From NCBI RefSeq assembly GCF_020687765.1, contig NZ_JAJEWJ010000001.1, positions 372,001 through 436,000 on the forward strand: a stretch of DNA of 64,000 nt, read 5' to 3'. The notes beneath the pieces were generated by a model, which was not told the DNA's origin, searched no databases, and worked only from the letters and a program-made list of their open reading frames with translations. Position numbers and translations under genes: made by a program. This DNA comes from Sphingobacterium sp. FBM7-1 (GTDB lineage: Bacteria; Bacteroidota; Bacteroidia; Sphingobacteriales; Sphingobacteriaceae). This document shows positions 8,995 through 17,242 of this stretch, piece by piece; positions within the stretch are counted from its first letter, which is position 1; each line of letters opens with the position of its first letter.

Positions 8995-9694
8995 AGAAGA
9001 GTTTGACAAAAGAATGCTTGAAATAGATTCCTTTTACGAGATCTTACAAGCAATTGAACTTGAAAGTCCAAAAATTTTAGCCTATGATATCGAATCTGGT
9101 GCAGACAAAACACTTGTGATAAATGCAGCCAAAATAGATACGCTACGGTCTACATCTTATTTGTTACTCTACAATCTAATTGAGTCCACTGTGTACAACT
9201 CAATCATCAGCATTTTTGATCAAATAAAGGACAACAGATTAAGATATTTCGACATTATTGAAGATGTTCAGAAGTATTGGTTGAACAACCTCTACAAACA
9301 TGATGACAAAAAGCGAAAAGACACAATAATACAAACAATAATGAAGATCGCCAACCAAATTTTCAATGATACCATTGAATTAGCTTCAAATGAAATTAAC
9401 TACGGAGGTTCACTTGATGCACAGACGATCTTTGCAACAGCTGATTCGATGAAAATAAATACAGGAAATCTGCGTAGAGTTTACGATCTAAATACACATG
9501 GTCAGACACTAATGGACATTAAACGAAAAAGAAATTGGCTCGCTCACGGCGAGAAGTCCTTTATTGAGGTTGGTAGTTCAGCGACTTTTTCTCAACTTCT
9601 AGAAACTAGAAATTACATCTACGAATTTCTCAGTGTCTATATTTCAGCCGTAGAAGAATATCTCATAAACAAACATTATAAGATTTCAAATTAA
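8984..9694 (+). CDS. HEPN-domain protein (MAE_28990/MAE_18760 type)
   Basis: A 236-residue, largely helical protein. The key stretch near the C-terminus is K-R-K-R-N-W-L-A-H-G-E-K-S-F, which carries the R-x4-H (R-N-W-L-A-H) signature of HEPN ribonucleases. The overall form, with an early T-S-Y-L-L-L-Y-N-L-I-E-S-T-V helix, agrees with the MAE_28990/MAE_18760-like HEPN family that occurs beside restriction-modification genes and DUF262 proteins. As the last gene of a three-gene overlapping operon, it is a candidate RNA-cleaving effector controlled by the DUF262 protein and methylation state; this is inference. It could alternatively be a non-catalytic partner. Confidence 0.7.
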   Translation: MMIKEEFDKRMLEIDSFYEILQAIELESPKILAYDIESGADKTLVINAAKIDTLRSTSYLLLYNLIESTVYNSIISIFDQIKDNRLRYFDIIEDVQKYWLNNLYKHDDKKRKDTIIQTIMKIANQIFNDTIELASNEINYGGSLDAQTIFATADSMKINTGNLRRVYDLNTHGQTLMDIKRKRNWLAHGEKSFIEVGSSATFSQLLETRNYIYEFLSVYISAVEEYLINKHYKISN

Positions 9695-9927
9695 AATTAT
9701 CCCTGTCGAAACTAAAAAGTATCTAGCAGTTCCTTAGCAAGGATGTTAGTTATCAAGCTAGGAATTCTTTTGCTGGACTTAAAGCCTAATAACCGAATCC
9801 ACGGAGAAAAAGAATAAGTTCCCGGCTTGAGAATGAAGCTTCGGAGGATGTTACATTTGATTCAAGAGAATTAATTTCATAATACGCACAAAAAAGCTAT
9901 CGATAAGGAATTCAATATAGCAAGAGA
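9695..9927. other. Convergent intergenic gap, nothing recognised
   Basis: A 233-bp space between the HEPN operon and the convergent HaeIII-type endonuclease gene. I see no hairpin with a T-run clear enough to call a terminator and no small gene. Confidence 0.4.
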
Positions 9928-10893
9928 TTAACTCACAAACAACTTATTTGTGAATAGTGTATGTGGAGAAGAAATTAGGTTTATATCAAACTTCAAAGAA
10001 GGCTCTATTCTTGAACTGGCGTTGTGAATCCTAAATGAAATCTGCCAACCATCATTGAGCGTAACAAGCAGTGTGTTTTTAGAATTCTCTTGATAAACTA
10101 TTTCGATCAATCTCGTAGGCAATTTTAGTCGGTCAACTTTCGCCTTAGGCTTTATAGTGCCAAATGGCAAATTCAGTGTCCCGTAAAGGTGATACGCTTG
10201 TATTTCCACCCGCCCTTTAGATTTAATAACTTTATAGAAATCTTGCTGTCCAACTAAATACTGCACCAAATTTCTGGCGACAATTCCCGGATTCACCCTA
10301 TCTAACCGGATAAGCTCTTCTTTGAACGCATCTAAAACAGGAACATACACGGAATCATGATAATTACCTAAGCTCTTCCATGTTTTGGTAGCACCGCTCT
10401 GCTTCCGGAGTACTGCAAGTTCTTGAAAAATAGGACGGATATTAGAAAAATATTGTTCAGAACAGGGTATCCTTAACCATTTCTCTCCGAAATCAAGCTT
10501 ATGTGACAATCTTGAATGTTTAACTGCTCTATGATTATTCTTGGCAGATATTCCAATCTCCCAATGTTGATTTAACCTAATAGCTAATACATCCCTGACA
10601 TCTCCGGCTTGCCCTTGCCTATCAGAAACAAGTTCTAGTGTCAAGATATCGGATCGATCAATACCATTTGCTAATCGAGGTTCTAAATCAATTAAAAAAT
10701 TAACAGCAAAACTTGCATACAACCTAAAGGAGCCTTGATCCTTTTCGGGAAACCCTTCGAAATAGCGCTTAGCCGCTCGATAAGGATCATTCTCAATAAC
10801 AGTCGTCTCAGTCACTAGACTAAGCTTCTCCGAAAACTCCGTTAGTAAAGCATATTCGAAAGCTTTACCGTTTATAGTTTGTTTATTTGCCAT
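9928..10893 (-). CDS. Type II restriction endonuclease, HaeIII family
   Basis: A 321-residue homologue of R.HaeIII (318 residues), which cuts GGCC. The protein follows the known enzyme along its length: an N-terminal N-G-K-A-F-E-Y-A-L, then G-D-V-R-D-V-L-A-I-R, then W-E-I-G-I-S-A-K-N-N-H-x-A-V-K-H-S-R-L-S-H-K-L-D-F-G, then I-P-C-S-E-Q-Y, D-I/N-I-R-P-I-F. The Asp of G-D-V-R-D and the E-I-G-I-S-A-K segment resemble a PD-(D/E)xK nuclease core. The gene lies 7 bp downstream of its cognate methyltransferase in the same direction, the usual safe order of methylase first. GGCC specificity is inferred from family membership of both genes. Confidence 0.92.
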   Translation of the reverse strand: MANKQTINGKAFEYALLTEFSEKLSLVTETTVIENDPYRAAKRYFEGFPEKDQGSFRLYASFAVNFLIDLEPRLANGIDRSDILTLELVSDRQGQAGDVRDVLAIRLNQHWEIGISAKNNHRAVKHSRLSHKLDFGEKWLRIPCSEQYFSNIRPIFQELAVLRKQSGATKTWKSLGNYHDSVYVPVLDAFKEELIRLDRVNPGIVARNLVQYLVGQQDFYKVIKSKGRVEIQAYHLYGTLNLPFGTIKPKAKVDRLKLPTRLIEIVYQENSKNTLLVTLNDGWQISFRIHNASSRIEPSLKFDINLISSPHTLFTNKLFVS

Positions 10894-10900
10894 TCTCGAA

Positions 10901-11989
10901 TTAAGCAGTTATGTCTTCTAAAATTACATTCAACTTATTCTTTACCGCATCGCCATTTAAACCTATAACCCTTTTTGTTACGCGCGGACGATTGATAGAT
11001 ATATTCTTTATTTGCCATTCGATACTCTCTGCAAGAATTTTAGCCATATGAACTGGCACAGCATTTCCAATCATCTTATAACCGGCCGCAACATATTTGT
11101 AGTCAAAAACGAACGTATCAGGAAACGTCTGGATCCTCGCACATTCTCGGACGCTGAGCCTACGATATAACTCTTCTTTTCCCTTTACAAATATTCGAAC
11201 GTCTTGTTTTACAAACGCCATTTTGGGAGCTTGAGGATGTAGGGGAGCATGCCGACCACCTGCCTGTATCGTAAATGACACTTCATCCCATGATCTAACT
11301 CTATTCCTCGACATATAAATAGAAGAAAACCCACCGGTCATGTATTCATGATTTGGCACCATGCATTCCTCAAGGTTACTAAGATTACCAGGCTTTGCTG
11401 GAATAACAGAATCCTGCAGGTCTTCTATTGCATCTTTAAGTGTCACCTTTTTATCAACATGACTGGGTGTAGGAAATTGGAATTCGATATTCAAATCATT
11501 CCTAAAACCAATAAAAAAAACTCTTTTTCTATCTTGGGGCACTCCATAATCAGCGACATTTAACATCTTAAAAGAAAGTGTGTACCCTACATCTTGAAAC
11601 ATCTGCTTAATGTTTCTTAATGCTTCTTTATGGGTCGTCAGCAACATTCCAGAGACATTCTCTGCCAAAAAAAACTTCGGCTTTTTATCTGCGAGTATTC
11701 GGATAAATTCATAAAATAGCTGTCCACGTTTATCTGCAATTCCTTTCTTTGCCCCTGCTTCTGACCAACTTTGACAAGGAGGACCACCAATAATTCCATC
11801 ACAATCTGGAACGTCGGCAGATGGAATATCAACAATACTTCGTCTATCCAATACAGTATCAGGATGATTATTTACATATGTGCTCCAAATATCTCGGTCA
11901 TATTCGTTCGCCCAAACAACATCAAACCCCGCTTGTTCAAAACCGAGATCCAGACCGCCTGCACCAGCAAAAAAGGAAACAACTTTCAT
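10901..11989 (-). CDS. C5 DNA methyltransferase, M.HaeIII type (GGCC)
   Basis: A 362-residue cytosine-5 methyltransferase closely following M.HaeIII. Motif I is F-A-G-A-G-G-L-D-L-G-F, and motif IV is I-G-G-P-P-C-Q-S-W-S with the catalytic Cys. A-E-N-V-S-G-M, Q-D-R-K-R-V-F-F-I-G-F-R, R-E-C-A-R-I-Q-T-F-P and G-Y-K-M-I-G-N-A-V-P-V also appear in order. The target-recognition region reads S-S-I-Y-M-S-R-N-R-V-R-S-W and Q-A-G-G-R-H-A-P-L-H-P-Q-A-P, matching the HaeIII enzyme's recognition segment, so GGCC is the likely target. It is about 30 residues longer at the C-terminus than M.HaeIII. The gene precedes the HaeIII-type endonuclease by 7 bp. Confidence 0.95.
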   Translation of the reverse strand: MKVVSFFAGAGGLDLGFEQAGFDVVWANEYDRDIWSTYVNNHPDTVLDRRSIVDIPSADVPDCDGIIGGPPCQSWSEAGAKKGIADKRGQLFYEFIRILADKKPKFFLAENVSGMLLTTHKEALRNIKQMFQDVGYTLSFKMLNVADYGVPQDRKRVFFIGFRNDLNIEFQFPTPSHVDKKVTLKDAIEDLQDSVIPAKPGNLSNLEECMVPNHEYMTGGFSSIYMSRNRVRSWDEVSFTIQAGGRHAPLHPQAPKMAFVKQDVRIFVKGKEELYRRLSVRECARIQTFPDTFVFDYKYVAAGYKMIGNAVPVHMAKILAESIEWQIKNISINRPRVTKRVIGLNGDAVKNKLNVILEDITA

Positions 11990-12012
11990 AAGTTATAATA
12001 TTAAGAGTTAAA

Positions 12013-12020
12013 CAAAAATA
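12013..12020 (-). promoter_or_regulatory. -7 box for HaeIII-type R-M pair
   Basis: On the minus strand TATTTTTG matches TAnnTTTG and lies 23 bp ahead of the methyltransferase start at 11989. The leader would be roughly 20 nt. No promoter for the endonuclease alone is apparent, so both genes probably share this transcript. Confidence 0.45.
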
Positions 12021-12203
12021 AATAAAGTACACGAGAGAGTGCTGCTTTTCACTTTCTGATTTATCCACATATTGGAACATGTCAACATTCGTCAGAAAAA
12101 TATCTGCGTATTTATTCCCTCGGTGAGCATTGCAACAAACATACAAATATTTTATATAAAACTAATATTTTTAGTACATTGCGGTAGCAAAAAGTAAAAC
12201 TGA

Positions 12204-12554
12204 ATGAATACGCTAAGTAAAAAGCATCACGCCCACCGCCCCTATCCTATCATCCCCAATCAACTACGCGAGCAGGATTGGCGATATCAACTGATGGATT
12301 TATCGCAAGAAGCCTTGTTGGAAAAGATAAAAGATATGCCTCGCGAAGCGCTTGTCGAATGGCTCGCTTGGAACGATGTGCATGGTATATTTTCAGACGA
12401 AGATAGTATTGCGGAAGGATATGAACCGTTAACAAAAGAACAAGCGGCCATCTGCGTGTTCGTCGTTATCATGCGTGACCGCGAAAGTTGGAATGGCTAT
12501 ATGGGTGACAAATACGTTAAAGATATGGATCTAGCGGTGAGTACCGAAATTTAG
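12204..12554 (+). CDS. Conserved-looking small acidic protein, function unknown
   Basis: A 116-residue protein with no family I recognise. The N-terminus is basic and His/Pro-rich (K-K-H-H-A-H-R-P-Y-P), and the remainder is acidic and predicted mainly helical, with no signal peptide or membrane segment. A clean ATG, an uninterrupted frame and typical codon usage support it as real. It lies between the HaeIII-type methyltransferase (divergent) and vsr (same direction, 80 bp downstream), so it may belong to the DNA-modification cluster, but no role can be assigned. Confidence 0.55.
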   Translation: MNTLSKKHHAHRPYPIIPNQLREQDWRYQLMDLSQEALLEKIKDMPREALVEWLAWNDVHGIFSDEDSIAEGYEPLTKEQAAICVFVVIMRDRESWNGYMGDKYVKDMDLAVSTEI

Positions 12555-12622
12555 CCTAGACAGGTAAAAGCAAAAACAAAACATGCTCTGATATTGTTCT
12601 TCAGCAATACGTGCATGTTATA

Positions 12623-12630
12623 TAGTTTTG
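12623..12630 (+). promoter_or_regulatory. -7 box immediately before vsr
   Basis: TAGTTTTG matches TAnnTTTG and ends only 4 bp before the vsr ATG. If it is used, transcription starts at or within a base or two of the start codon and the mRNA is leaderless; otherwise translation begins at a later in-frame start. Confidence 0.45.
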
Positions 12631-12634
12631 TATA

Positions 12635-13117
12635 ATGAAAAGCTACGATGAGGAGGAACATAAGATAAAGGTTCCGCGATTTGAGGAATCGGCTGGCTTC
12701 TATACCAGTAAGCAGCGTAGCCATATTATGTCGCGCATCAGAGGTAAAAACTCCAAGCCTGAAATGATCCTGCGACGTGCACTATGGGCAAAGAATATCC
12801 GCTTTCGCCTTCATGACAAAAGCCTTCCGGGTTCTCCCGATATCGTAATTAAAAAATATAGGCTTGCTATCTTTGTGGACGGCGAGTTCTGGCACGGCTT
12901 TGAGTGGAAGAAACGACGTGATCAGATAAAATCCAACCGGCTGTTTTGGATACCGAAAATAGAACGTAACATGCAGAAGGATGAACTAGCGAATCGCGCG
13001 CTACGGAATATGGAGTACACGGTTTTTCGCTTCTGGTCGCAGGATATCCTGAAAAACCTACCGAAGGTGATCAACCAAATTGAACTGTTCCTAGAGACGC
13101 GGCGTGTGTATAGGTAG
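12635..13117 (+). CDS. vsr: Very short patch repair endonuclease Vsr
   Basis: A 160-residue Vsr-family nickase, which cuts next to T:G mismatches created when 5-methylcytosine deaminates and so protects cells carrying C5 methyltransferases. Family landmarks in order: S-R-I-R-G-K-N-S-K-P-E-M-I-L-R-R-A-L-W (N-terminal helix with the conserved Glu), F-R-L-H-D-K-S-L-P-G-S-P-D-I-V-I (active-site Asp), I-F-V-D-G-E-F-W-H-G (conserved Trp-His) and W-I-P-K-I-E-R-N-M-Q-K-D. The position equivalent to the E. coli general-base His before Gly is Asp here (V-D-G), a common variant outside proteobacteria as far as I recall. Its presence beside two C5 methyltransferases makes biological sense. Confidence 0.92.
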   Translation: MKSYDEEEHKIKVPRFEESAGFYTSKQRSHIMSRIRGKNSKPEMILRRALWAKNIRFRLHDKSLPGSPDIVIKKYRLAIFVDGEFWHGFEWKKRRDQIKSNRLFWIPKIERNMQKDELANRALRNMEYTVFRFWSQDILKNLPKVINQIELFLETRRVYR

Positions 13118-13221
13118 GTTTAAAACATAGGGTCGTTTCAAAGTACGACCGAGTCTCACAGTTAATAAATCACTTAAAACCATCAGTATTTCTTGTGGGG
13201 TTCCGTCTTAACTTTGTGCCA

Positions 13222-13638
13222 ACAGTTGTATCAAAACAATGATGAAGATTTCAGTTCTCTTACTGTTGTCGCAAGTCGTAAAGATTCTTTACATACGGAT
13301 TCTATCATTCAAACTGAATGAGAAATCGTAATACCATTGAGTTGTTGGGGGTTTTGGAGAACAATTTACAATACAGATTTTAAACCCTTCGAATTCGAGG
13401 GGTTTAAAAACAAGCCGGATCGAACAGCTTTGTGATGATTCCCAAACGATGGATTGAAAACACAAATGCCATAGGCATAATTTCAACATCTGGTAGATAC
13501 GGAGGAACATTTGCTTACATGGATATTACCCTAGAATTCGCAGCGTGGATTTCCATTAAGTTTTAAATTGTATGTCCTCAACGAGTTCCAACACTTTAAT
13601 GACGAGGAAAACGACCGGTTAAAACTGGATAGCCGTTA
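13222..13638 (+). pseudogene. KilA-N domain protein, multiply frameshifted
   Basis: Segments of a KilA-N DNA-binding domain can be read in shifting frames. N-D-E-D-F-S-S-L-T-V-V-A-S-R-K-D lies from about 13238; M-R-N-R-N-T-I-E-L-L-G-V-L-E from 13318; D-F-K-P-F-E-F-E-G-F-K-N-K next. After a shift comes S-F-V-M-I-P-K-R-W-I-E-N-T-N-A-I-G-I-I then G-R-Y-G-G-T-F-A-Y; after another shift near 13563, K-L-Y-V-L-N-E-F-Q-H-F-N-D-E-E-N, ending at a stop at 13636-13638. These follow the order of intact family members. At least three frameshifts are needed, so it cannot make the protein. The start of the feature is approximate. Confidence 0.8.
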
Positions 13639-13727
13639 AAGTTTGATTTATGTATATTAGTAAAAAATAATGATTAGCACGTTCTCAACGAAACGCCGTA
13701 AAAATTTTGAGCGATAACAAGAATAAC

Positions 13728-14111
13728 ATGACACATAGCAAACTAAAGCCTGCGCTAGTATTAACCGTAATTGCGATAATATGGACAGCGCTAATTATGG
13801 TGTTAGAATTGTTAGACGTAGGGCAAAGATGGGATCGTATTAGCGAAAATTTAAATAGAATTACATTAAACGATACCCTTATATTTTTGAAATCGATACT
13901 CGCTGGTTGCCTTATCGGACTTGTACCATTTACCAAAAGTAGATATAAGACACGAATCACCTTATCAATACCCGCCGTTTTCATGATGTTTTGCTTGTAC
14001 CAAAGTATTATCATGATAGACTTTCATTATGGACTAAGTGACGATTTCAATTATTTTACCGCGAAAAAGGATATTGAAAAAGGCAACATGACGACGTGTT
14101 ACACTTTGTAA
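13728..14111 (+). CDS. Small integral membrane protein, function unknown
   Basis: A 127-residue protein counted from the ATG at 13728; an in-frame TTG at 13707 would add seven polar residues. Three hydrophobic segments are visible: about residues 9-31 (A-L-V-L-T-V-I-A-I-I-W-T), 52-69 (F-L-K-S-I-L-A-G-C-L-I-G-L-V) and 81-102 (L-S-I-P-A-V-F-M-M-F-C-L-Y). Basic residues lie between the second and third. No family recognised. It sits between the KilA-N pseudogene and a broken AraC gene, in DNA that has clearly been rearranged, so it may be cargo. Confidence 0.5.
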   Translation: MTHSKLKPALVLTVIAIIWTALIMVLELLDVGQRWDRISENLNRITLNDTLIFLKSILAGCLIGLVPFTKSRYKTRITLSIPAVFMMFCLYQSIIMIDFHYGLSDDFNYFTAKKDIEKGNMTTCYTL

Positions 14112-14124
14112 AAATGCGACAAAA

Positions 14125-14361
14125 TTAAAGCAATGACGAAGGAAGACCCGTATTCCGTTTAATTTCGTTGGCAAGATGCGAATGATTATAATAACCACAT
14201 TCAAAAACAATAGCTAATAAGCTTCGCTTTTGATCTGATTTTTTGATTAAACTCAACGCATTCTGAAAACGAATAATATTTGAATATTTTTTTGGTGACA
14301 TTCCACTGAACCTTTTGAAATTACGCTCCAATTGTCTTGCCAAAGTAAACACAAATATCAA
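14125..14361 (-). pseudogene. AraC-family regulator, C-terminal stub
   Basis: The minus strand encodes the second half of an AraC-type DNA-binding domain: L-A-R-Q-L-E-R-N-F-K-R-F-S-G-M-S-P-K-K-Y, I-I-R-F-Q-N-A-L, then A-I-V-F-E-C-G-Y-Y-N-H-S-H-L. The first helix-turn-helix and the whole sensor domain are missing. Upstream sequence on this strand shows no continuation, and the apparent start codon falls where the first half of the domain should be. Treated as a truncated remnant. Confidence 0.75.
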
Positions 14362-14871
14362 TACAAAGACATACTATTCCAGCTATAACAATCTGCTTCC
14401 AGTACTTGCGCGCACGCGACCACCCATCGTGAGTTGAGTATTTAGCCCTTAAGCCCATAACTATAAGAAGTAATGAAGTAACTACCGAGAACATATAATT
14501 AACAGTTTATGATATGGTACAAAAAATTATCTATTCGAAACCATGTTGATAAAACACTTTAATGTTAGGATGCGTTACCGGAAATCTTTTGGAAAACTGC
14601 CTAGGTACCTTTCGGAGATAACCAGATGGACATTCTAATATCTTCGTTTATCGACTATGTTTTAGCATCTAAAAAATAAATCGTTAATAGCGACTTTATT
14701 TGCAAGATAATCTTATTTTCAAAAAAAACCAACAACCAATAGCAAATCAACTGCTTATAGACTTTTAGCAATCTTTTATAAATAATATAGATATACCGAC
14801 TATAGAGGTTGAACAAGTTGGTTCTGGCATTGGCAGAAAAAAAGACCAGATAAAGAAAGCTGGCCGGACTT
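14362..14871. other. Gene-free, AT-rich stretch
   Basis: About 500 bp of AT-rich sequence between the AraC stub and the first small-RNA unit. No gene, terminal inverted repeat or recognisable remnant was found on either strand. Confidence 0.4.
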
Positions 14872-14933
14872 GCTAAGATCTGTTAAATATACACTTACAA
14901 GAAACGAAATGGGTGCTTTAGTCGTTATATTTG
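14872..14933 (+). promoter_or_regulatory. Tandem GTTAA promoter of small RNA, copy A
   Basis: GCTAA at 14872 and GTTAA at 14882 (10 bp apart) precede a -7 box TATATTTG (14926-14933). The second motif starts 44 bp before the box, exactly as in copies B, C and D. The 29 bp from 14881 are identical to copy D. No -33 TTG is evident, so an activator at the tandem motif may replace it. Confidence 0.6.
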
Positions 14934-14938
14934 TAATT

Positions 14939-15003
14939 CATAATTTAGGTTTATAATTGGTTAGTTAGTTAAAATCCTGAGGTTCCCCGCCTCAGGATTT
15001 TTT
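14939..15003 (+). ncRNA. Predicted small RNA, C-loop hairpin family, copy A
   Basis: A predicted transcript of about 65 nt, starting close to the CATAATTTAGG leader and ending in a terminator. The leader (14939-14970) is A/U-rich and nearly identical in all five copies. It is followed by a stem AATCCTGAGG/CCTCAGGATT closed by a TTCCCCG loop (14973-14999) and a T-run. No ATG-initiated frame fits. There is no gene upstream for which this could simply be a terminator, and the hairpin sits directly after its own promoter. The family has four other copies in the window (15275, 18888, 26918 and, on the other strand, 41460). Confidence 0.7.
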
Positions 15004-15207
15004 GTTTTTTTCTACTCAGTAGCTTACAGCTCTGTACACCCTCCTCTTCAGTTTTTTAATCTCGGGGCAACAACCTGTAACTGGAAAATAGGCGTCGTTG
15101 CGTTTAGAGTGTCTATGGCGTGGGCCAAGATTTAAAAAAATAATAATGGGCCAAAATTTCTGCAGGAAACATCAAATAAGAATAGAAAAGATAAAGGCCA
15201 TCTATTC

Positions 15208-15269
15208 GTTAATAAGTGTTAAACATACATGAAGCTATACAAAAAGCACAACTTCCGCCGTTATATAGG
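15208..15269 (+). promoter_or_regulatory. Tandem GTTAA promoter of small RNA, copy B
   Basis: GTTAA at 15208 and 15218 (10 bp apart), with the -7 position at 15262-15269 reading TATATAGG. The 44-bp spacing is conserved although the box deviates from TAnnTTTG, so this copy may be weak. The intervening sequence differs from copies A and D. Confidence 0.5.
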
Positions 15270-15274
15270 TACTT

Positions 15275-15345
15275 CATAAATTAGGTTTATAATTGGTTAG
15301 TTAGTTAGTTAAAATCCTGAGGTTCCCCGCCTCAGGATTTTTTTT
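15275..15345 (+). ncRNA. Predicted small RNA, C-loop hairpin family, copy B
   Basis: Same architecture as copy A, 336 bp downstream of it: a leader CATAAATTAGG..., then one extra TTAG unit in the TTAG-repeat before the hairpin, then the identical AATCCTGAGG/CCTCAGGATT stem with TTCCCCG loop and a longer T-run. The gap between copies A and B contains no gene, so both are free-standing units. Confidence 0.65.
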
Positions 15346-15641
15346 ATGCTACGCTCGCTGTTCAGATGTAACCGATAGTGGATTCTTACAACTTTGGTAA
15401 GTGTTAATTTGGAACCAAATGCTATCGGTGTTTTGGGAAAAAAACGATTTATTTTTCTAATCCTTATAAAAATATAGACGTAAAATTTGTATTTTCGTAC
15501 AAATTATAAACCGAGTGGCAATGATTATCAACTTCACATAACCTTCAAACGCGAACGAGCCGTCTAGGTAGATAAAAATGAATTACAAGATTACGACTTG
15601 GCAGAAGCTGATGTGCCGCTTGTTAATCAATTATTGCAACT

Positions 15642-16532
15642 ATGAGAATAAAAAATGGCATTATGAGAAACCTTCTTCTTACCACACTCTGTTTGCTGAT
15701 GACACATGCTTTCAGCCAAAAGAAGGTACAATACATCTCCGAGTACACAATTAGCAGCACGGGAAAAACGAAGAAAGCTAAACTAACGTGCATTCTTCCG
15801 CAAGACATTGAGGGTGTGCAAAATGTGGACACCATAGTTTACTCAATGGTTCCGGCACAAATCTTCGAAAAAGACGGAGATCGGTTTGCAGCATTTGAGA
15901 TCGATTCTATCTCTGAAAGTATTTCTATTCACATTTTAGCAACGATAGATCTGTGGGAAAATGATTTTTCCGCACCTAAAAGTATAACGATGCATGACAG
16001 CTTAGACGCATTTCTATCGCCAGAAAAATACATTGAATGCGACCAGGACCTCATCGTCCAACAGGCGCTAAAGTTGAAGAGTCGAAAATCTGACCTGAAG
16101 ACCGTCAAGAACATTTACGCTTTTGTACACAAAAACTTAAAATATACGGGGTATAATCCAGACGATGTAGGCGCGCTCGTGGCTCTGAAAAATATGAAGG
16201 GTGATTGTACTGAATTTGCGGATACCTTCGTTGCACTATGTCGGGCAAACAAGATCCCCGCTCGTGTTGTAGAGGGATATAAAACTGAAAATATTTCGAT
16301 GCCGCAGCATAATTGGGCAGAAGTCTTTCTTCCAGAGTTTGGTTGGCGGACAGTTGACGCGACCAGGTCTTCTTTCCAGCAATTGGATAATGACTATGTA
16401 AAATTATCCCATAATCGAAACCTAGCCGCATTGAACGGCTATCGTTACTTTTCTTACGCATATCGGGGCGATCCCATAAGGGTCGTTTCTCGGGTAACTA
16501 CTAGTATTGCCAAGAACCAGGATAACCACTAA
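15642..16532 (+). CDS. Exported transglutaminase-like domain protein
   Basis: A 296-residue protein with a transglutaminase/protease-like fold. The papain-like triad is readable: Cys in M-K-G-D-C-T-E-F-A-D-T (about residue 190), His in Q-H-N-W-A-E-V-F-L (about 230) and Asp in R-T-V-D-A-T-R (about 246). An N-terminal signal sequence (M-R-N-L-L-L-T-T-L-C-L-L-M, cleavage after A-F-S-Q) is present whether translation starts at 15642 or at the second Met at 15663. The residues between signal and catalytic core form a predicted beta-rich domain. Family members in Bacteroidota are exported proteins of mostly unknown substrate, acting as peptidases or amidases. No operon partner is evident. Confidence 0.85.
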   Translation: MRIKNGIMRNLLLTTLCLLMTHAFSQKKVQYISEYTISSTGKTKKAKLTCILPQDIEGVQNVDTIVYSMVPAQIFEKDGDRFAAFEIDSISESISIHILATIDLWENDFSAPKSITMHDSLDAFLSPEKYIECDQDLIVQQALKLKSRKSDLKTVKNIYAFVHKNLKYTGYNPDDVGALVALKNMKGDCTEFADTFVALCRANKIPARVVEGYKTENISMPQHNWAEVFLPEFGWRTVDATRSSFQQLDNDYVKLSHNRNLAALNGYRYFSYAYRGDPIRVVSRVTTSIAKNQDNH

Positions 16533-16672
16533 AAACCCATTGGCGATTTTGATTTAGCACCTAGCAAAGCGATCGGAAAGGTCTCATGCTCTATTTACGA
16601 CAAAAATTAATAAGCAACTCCCATCAAACATTCCAAGCGACCCGGTGTTTAATAAAAAAAAATCCAATTAAT

Positions 16673-17173
16673 ATGATACTACAATACTGGCTTCAAGAGT
16701 TTGAGCACGAATCAGAAAACACCCGTAAACTACTCCAATCGATACCCCAAAAAGATCTGGGTTACCGTCCATCGGATATCTCCTGGACGATGGGTGAACT
16801 AGCGCAACACATTGCTACTATATATTATTGGTATGTCGGTGCACTCACGCAAGACGTTTACGATATTGCGAGCGATCATTTGGAACGTGGAAGTCCAAAC
16901 GACATACAGGCTACCCTAGCCCTATTCGAAGATAATGTGCAAAAAGCACGGGAAGCATTATCGACCCTCACTGAGGAACAGCTTTCACAAGAATGGACCA
17001 TGACCGCCGGCGATCGTGTTGTACTCGGCCCTATGCCGCGAGGAATAGTTGACCGAGGGTTTCTTTTCAATCATGTTTACCATCATCGTGGAGAAATGAT
17101 CGTTTACCTACGTGCTACCGGAAATAAAGTTCCAGGGCTTTATGGCCCGACGTATGAAGATGGTACTGCCTAG
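16673..17173 (+). CDS. DinB-family protein (putative metal-dependent hydrolase)
   Basis: A 166-residue four-helix-bundle protein of the DinB/YfiT group. Start chosen at 16673 (M-I-L-Q-Y-W-L-Q-E-F), because the in-frame residues before it do not look like part of the fold. Metal-ligand histidines are in the expected places: E-L-A-Q-H-I-A-T-I (first helix pair) and F-N-H-V-Y-H-H-R-G-E-M near the C-terminus. The segment W-T-M-G-E-L-A-Q-H is a typical family signature. Members include thiol-S-transferases and enzymes of unknown role; the substrate cannot be predicted here. It stands alone. Confidence 0.82.
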   Translation: MILQYWLQEFEHESENTRKLLQSIPQKDLGYRPSDISWTMGELAQHIATIYYWYVGALTQDVYDIASDHLERGSPNDIQATLALFEDNVQKAREALSTLTEEQLSQEWTMTAGDRVVLGPMPRGIVDRGFLFNHVYHHRGEMIVYLRATGNKVPGLYGPTYEDGTA

Positions 17174-17242
17174 TAAGCATAATAAACTTAGCATGGATCA
17201 CAAAGGATTGGACTAGTGTTCCATTAGCGATGATCGGCATGT

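Noticed and set aside
15541..15645. A peptide T-F-K-R-E-R-A-V ... E-A-D-V-P-L-V-N-Q-L-L ending at an ATGA overlap with the transglutaminase-like gene
   Set aside because: It reads like a plausible small protein but has an in-frame TAG at 15565-15567 and no start codon after it; at most a decayed gene.
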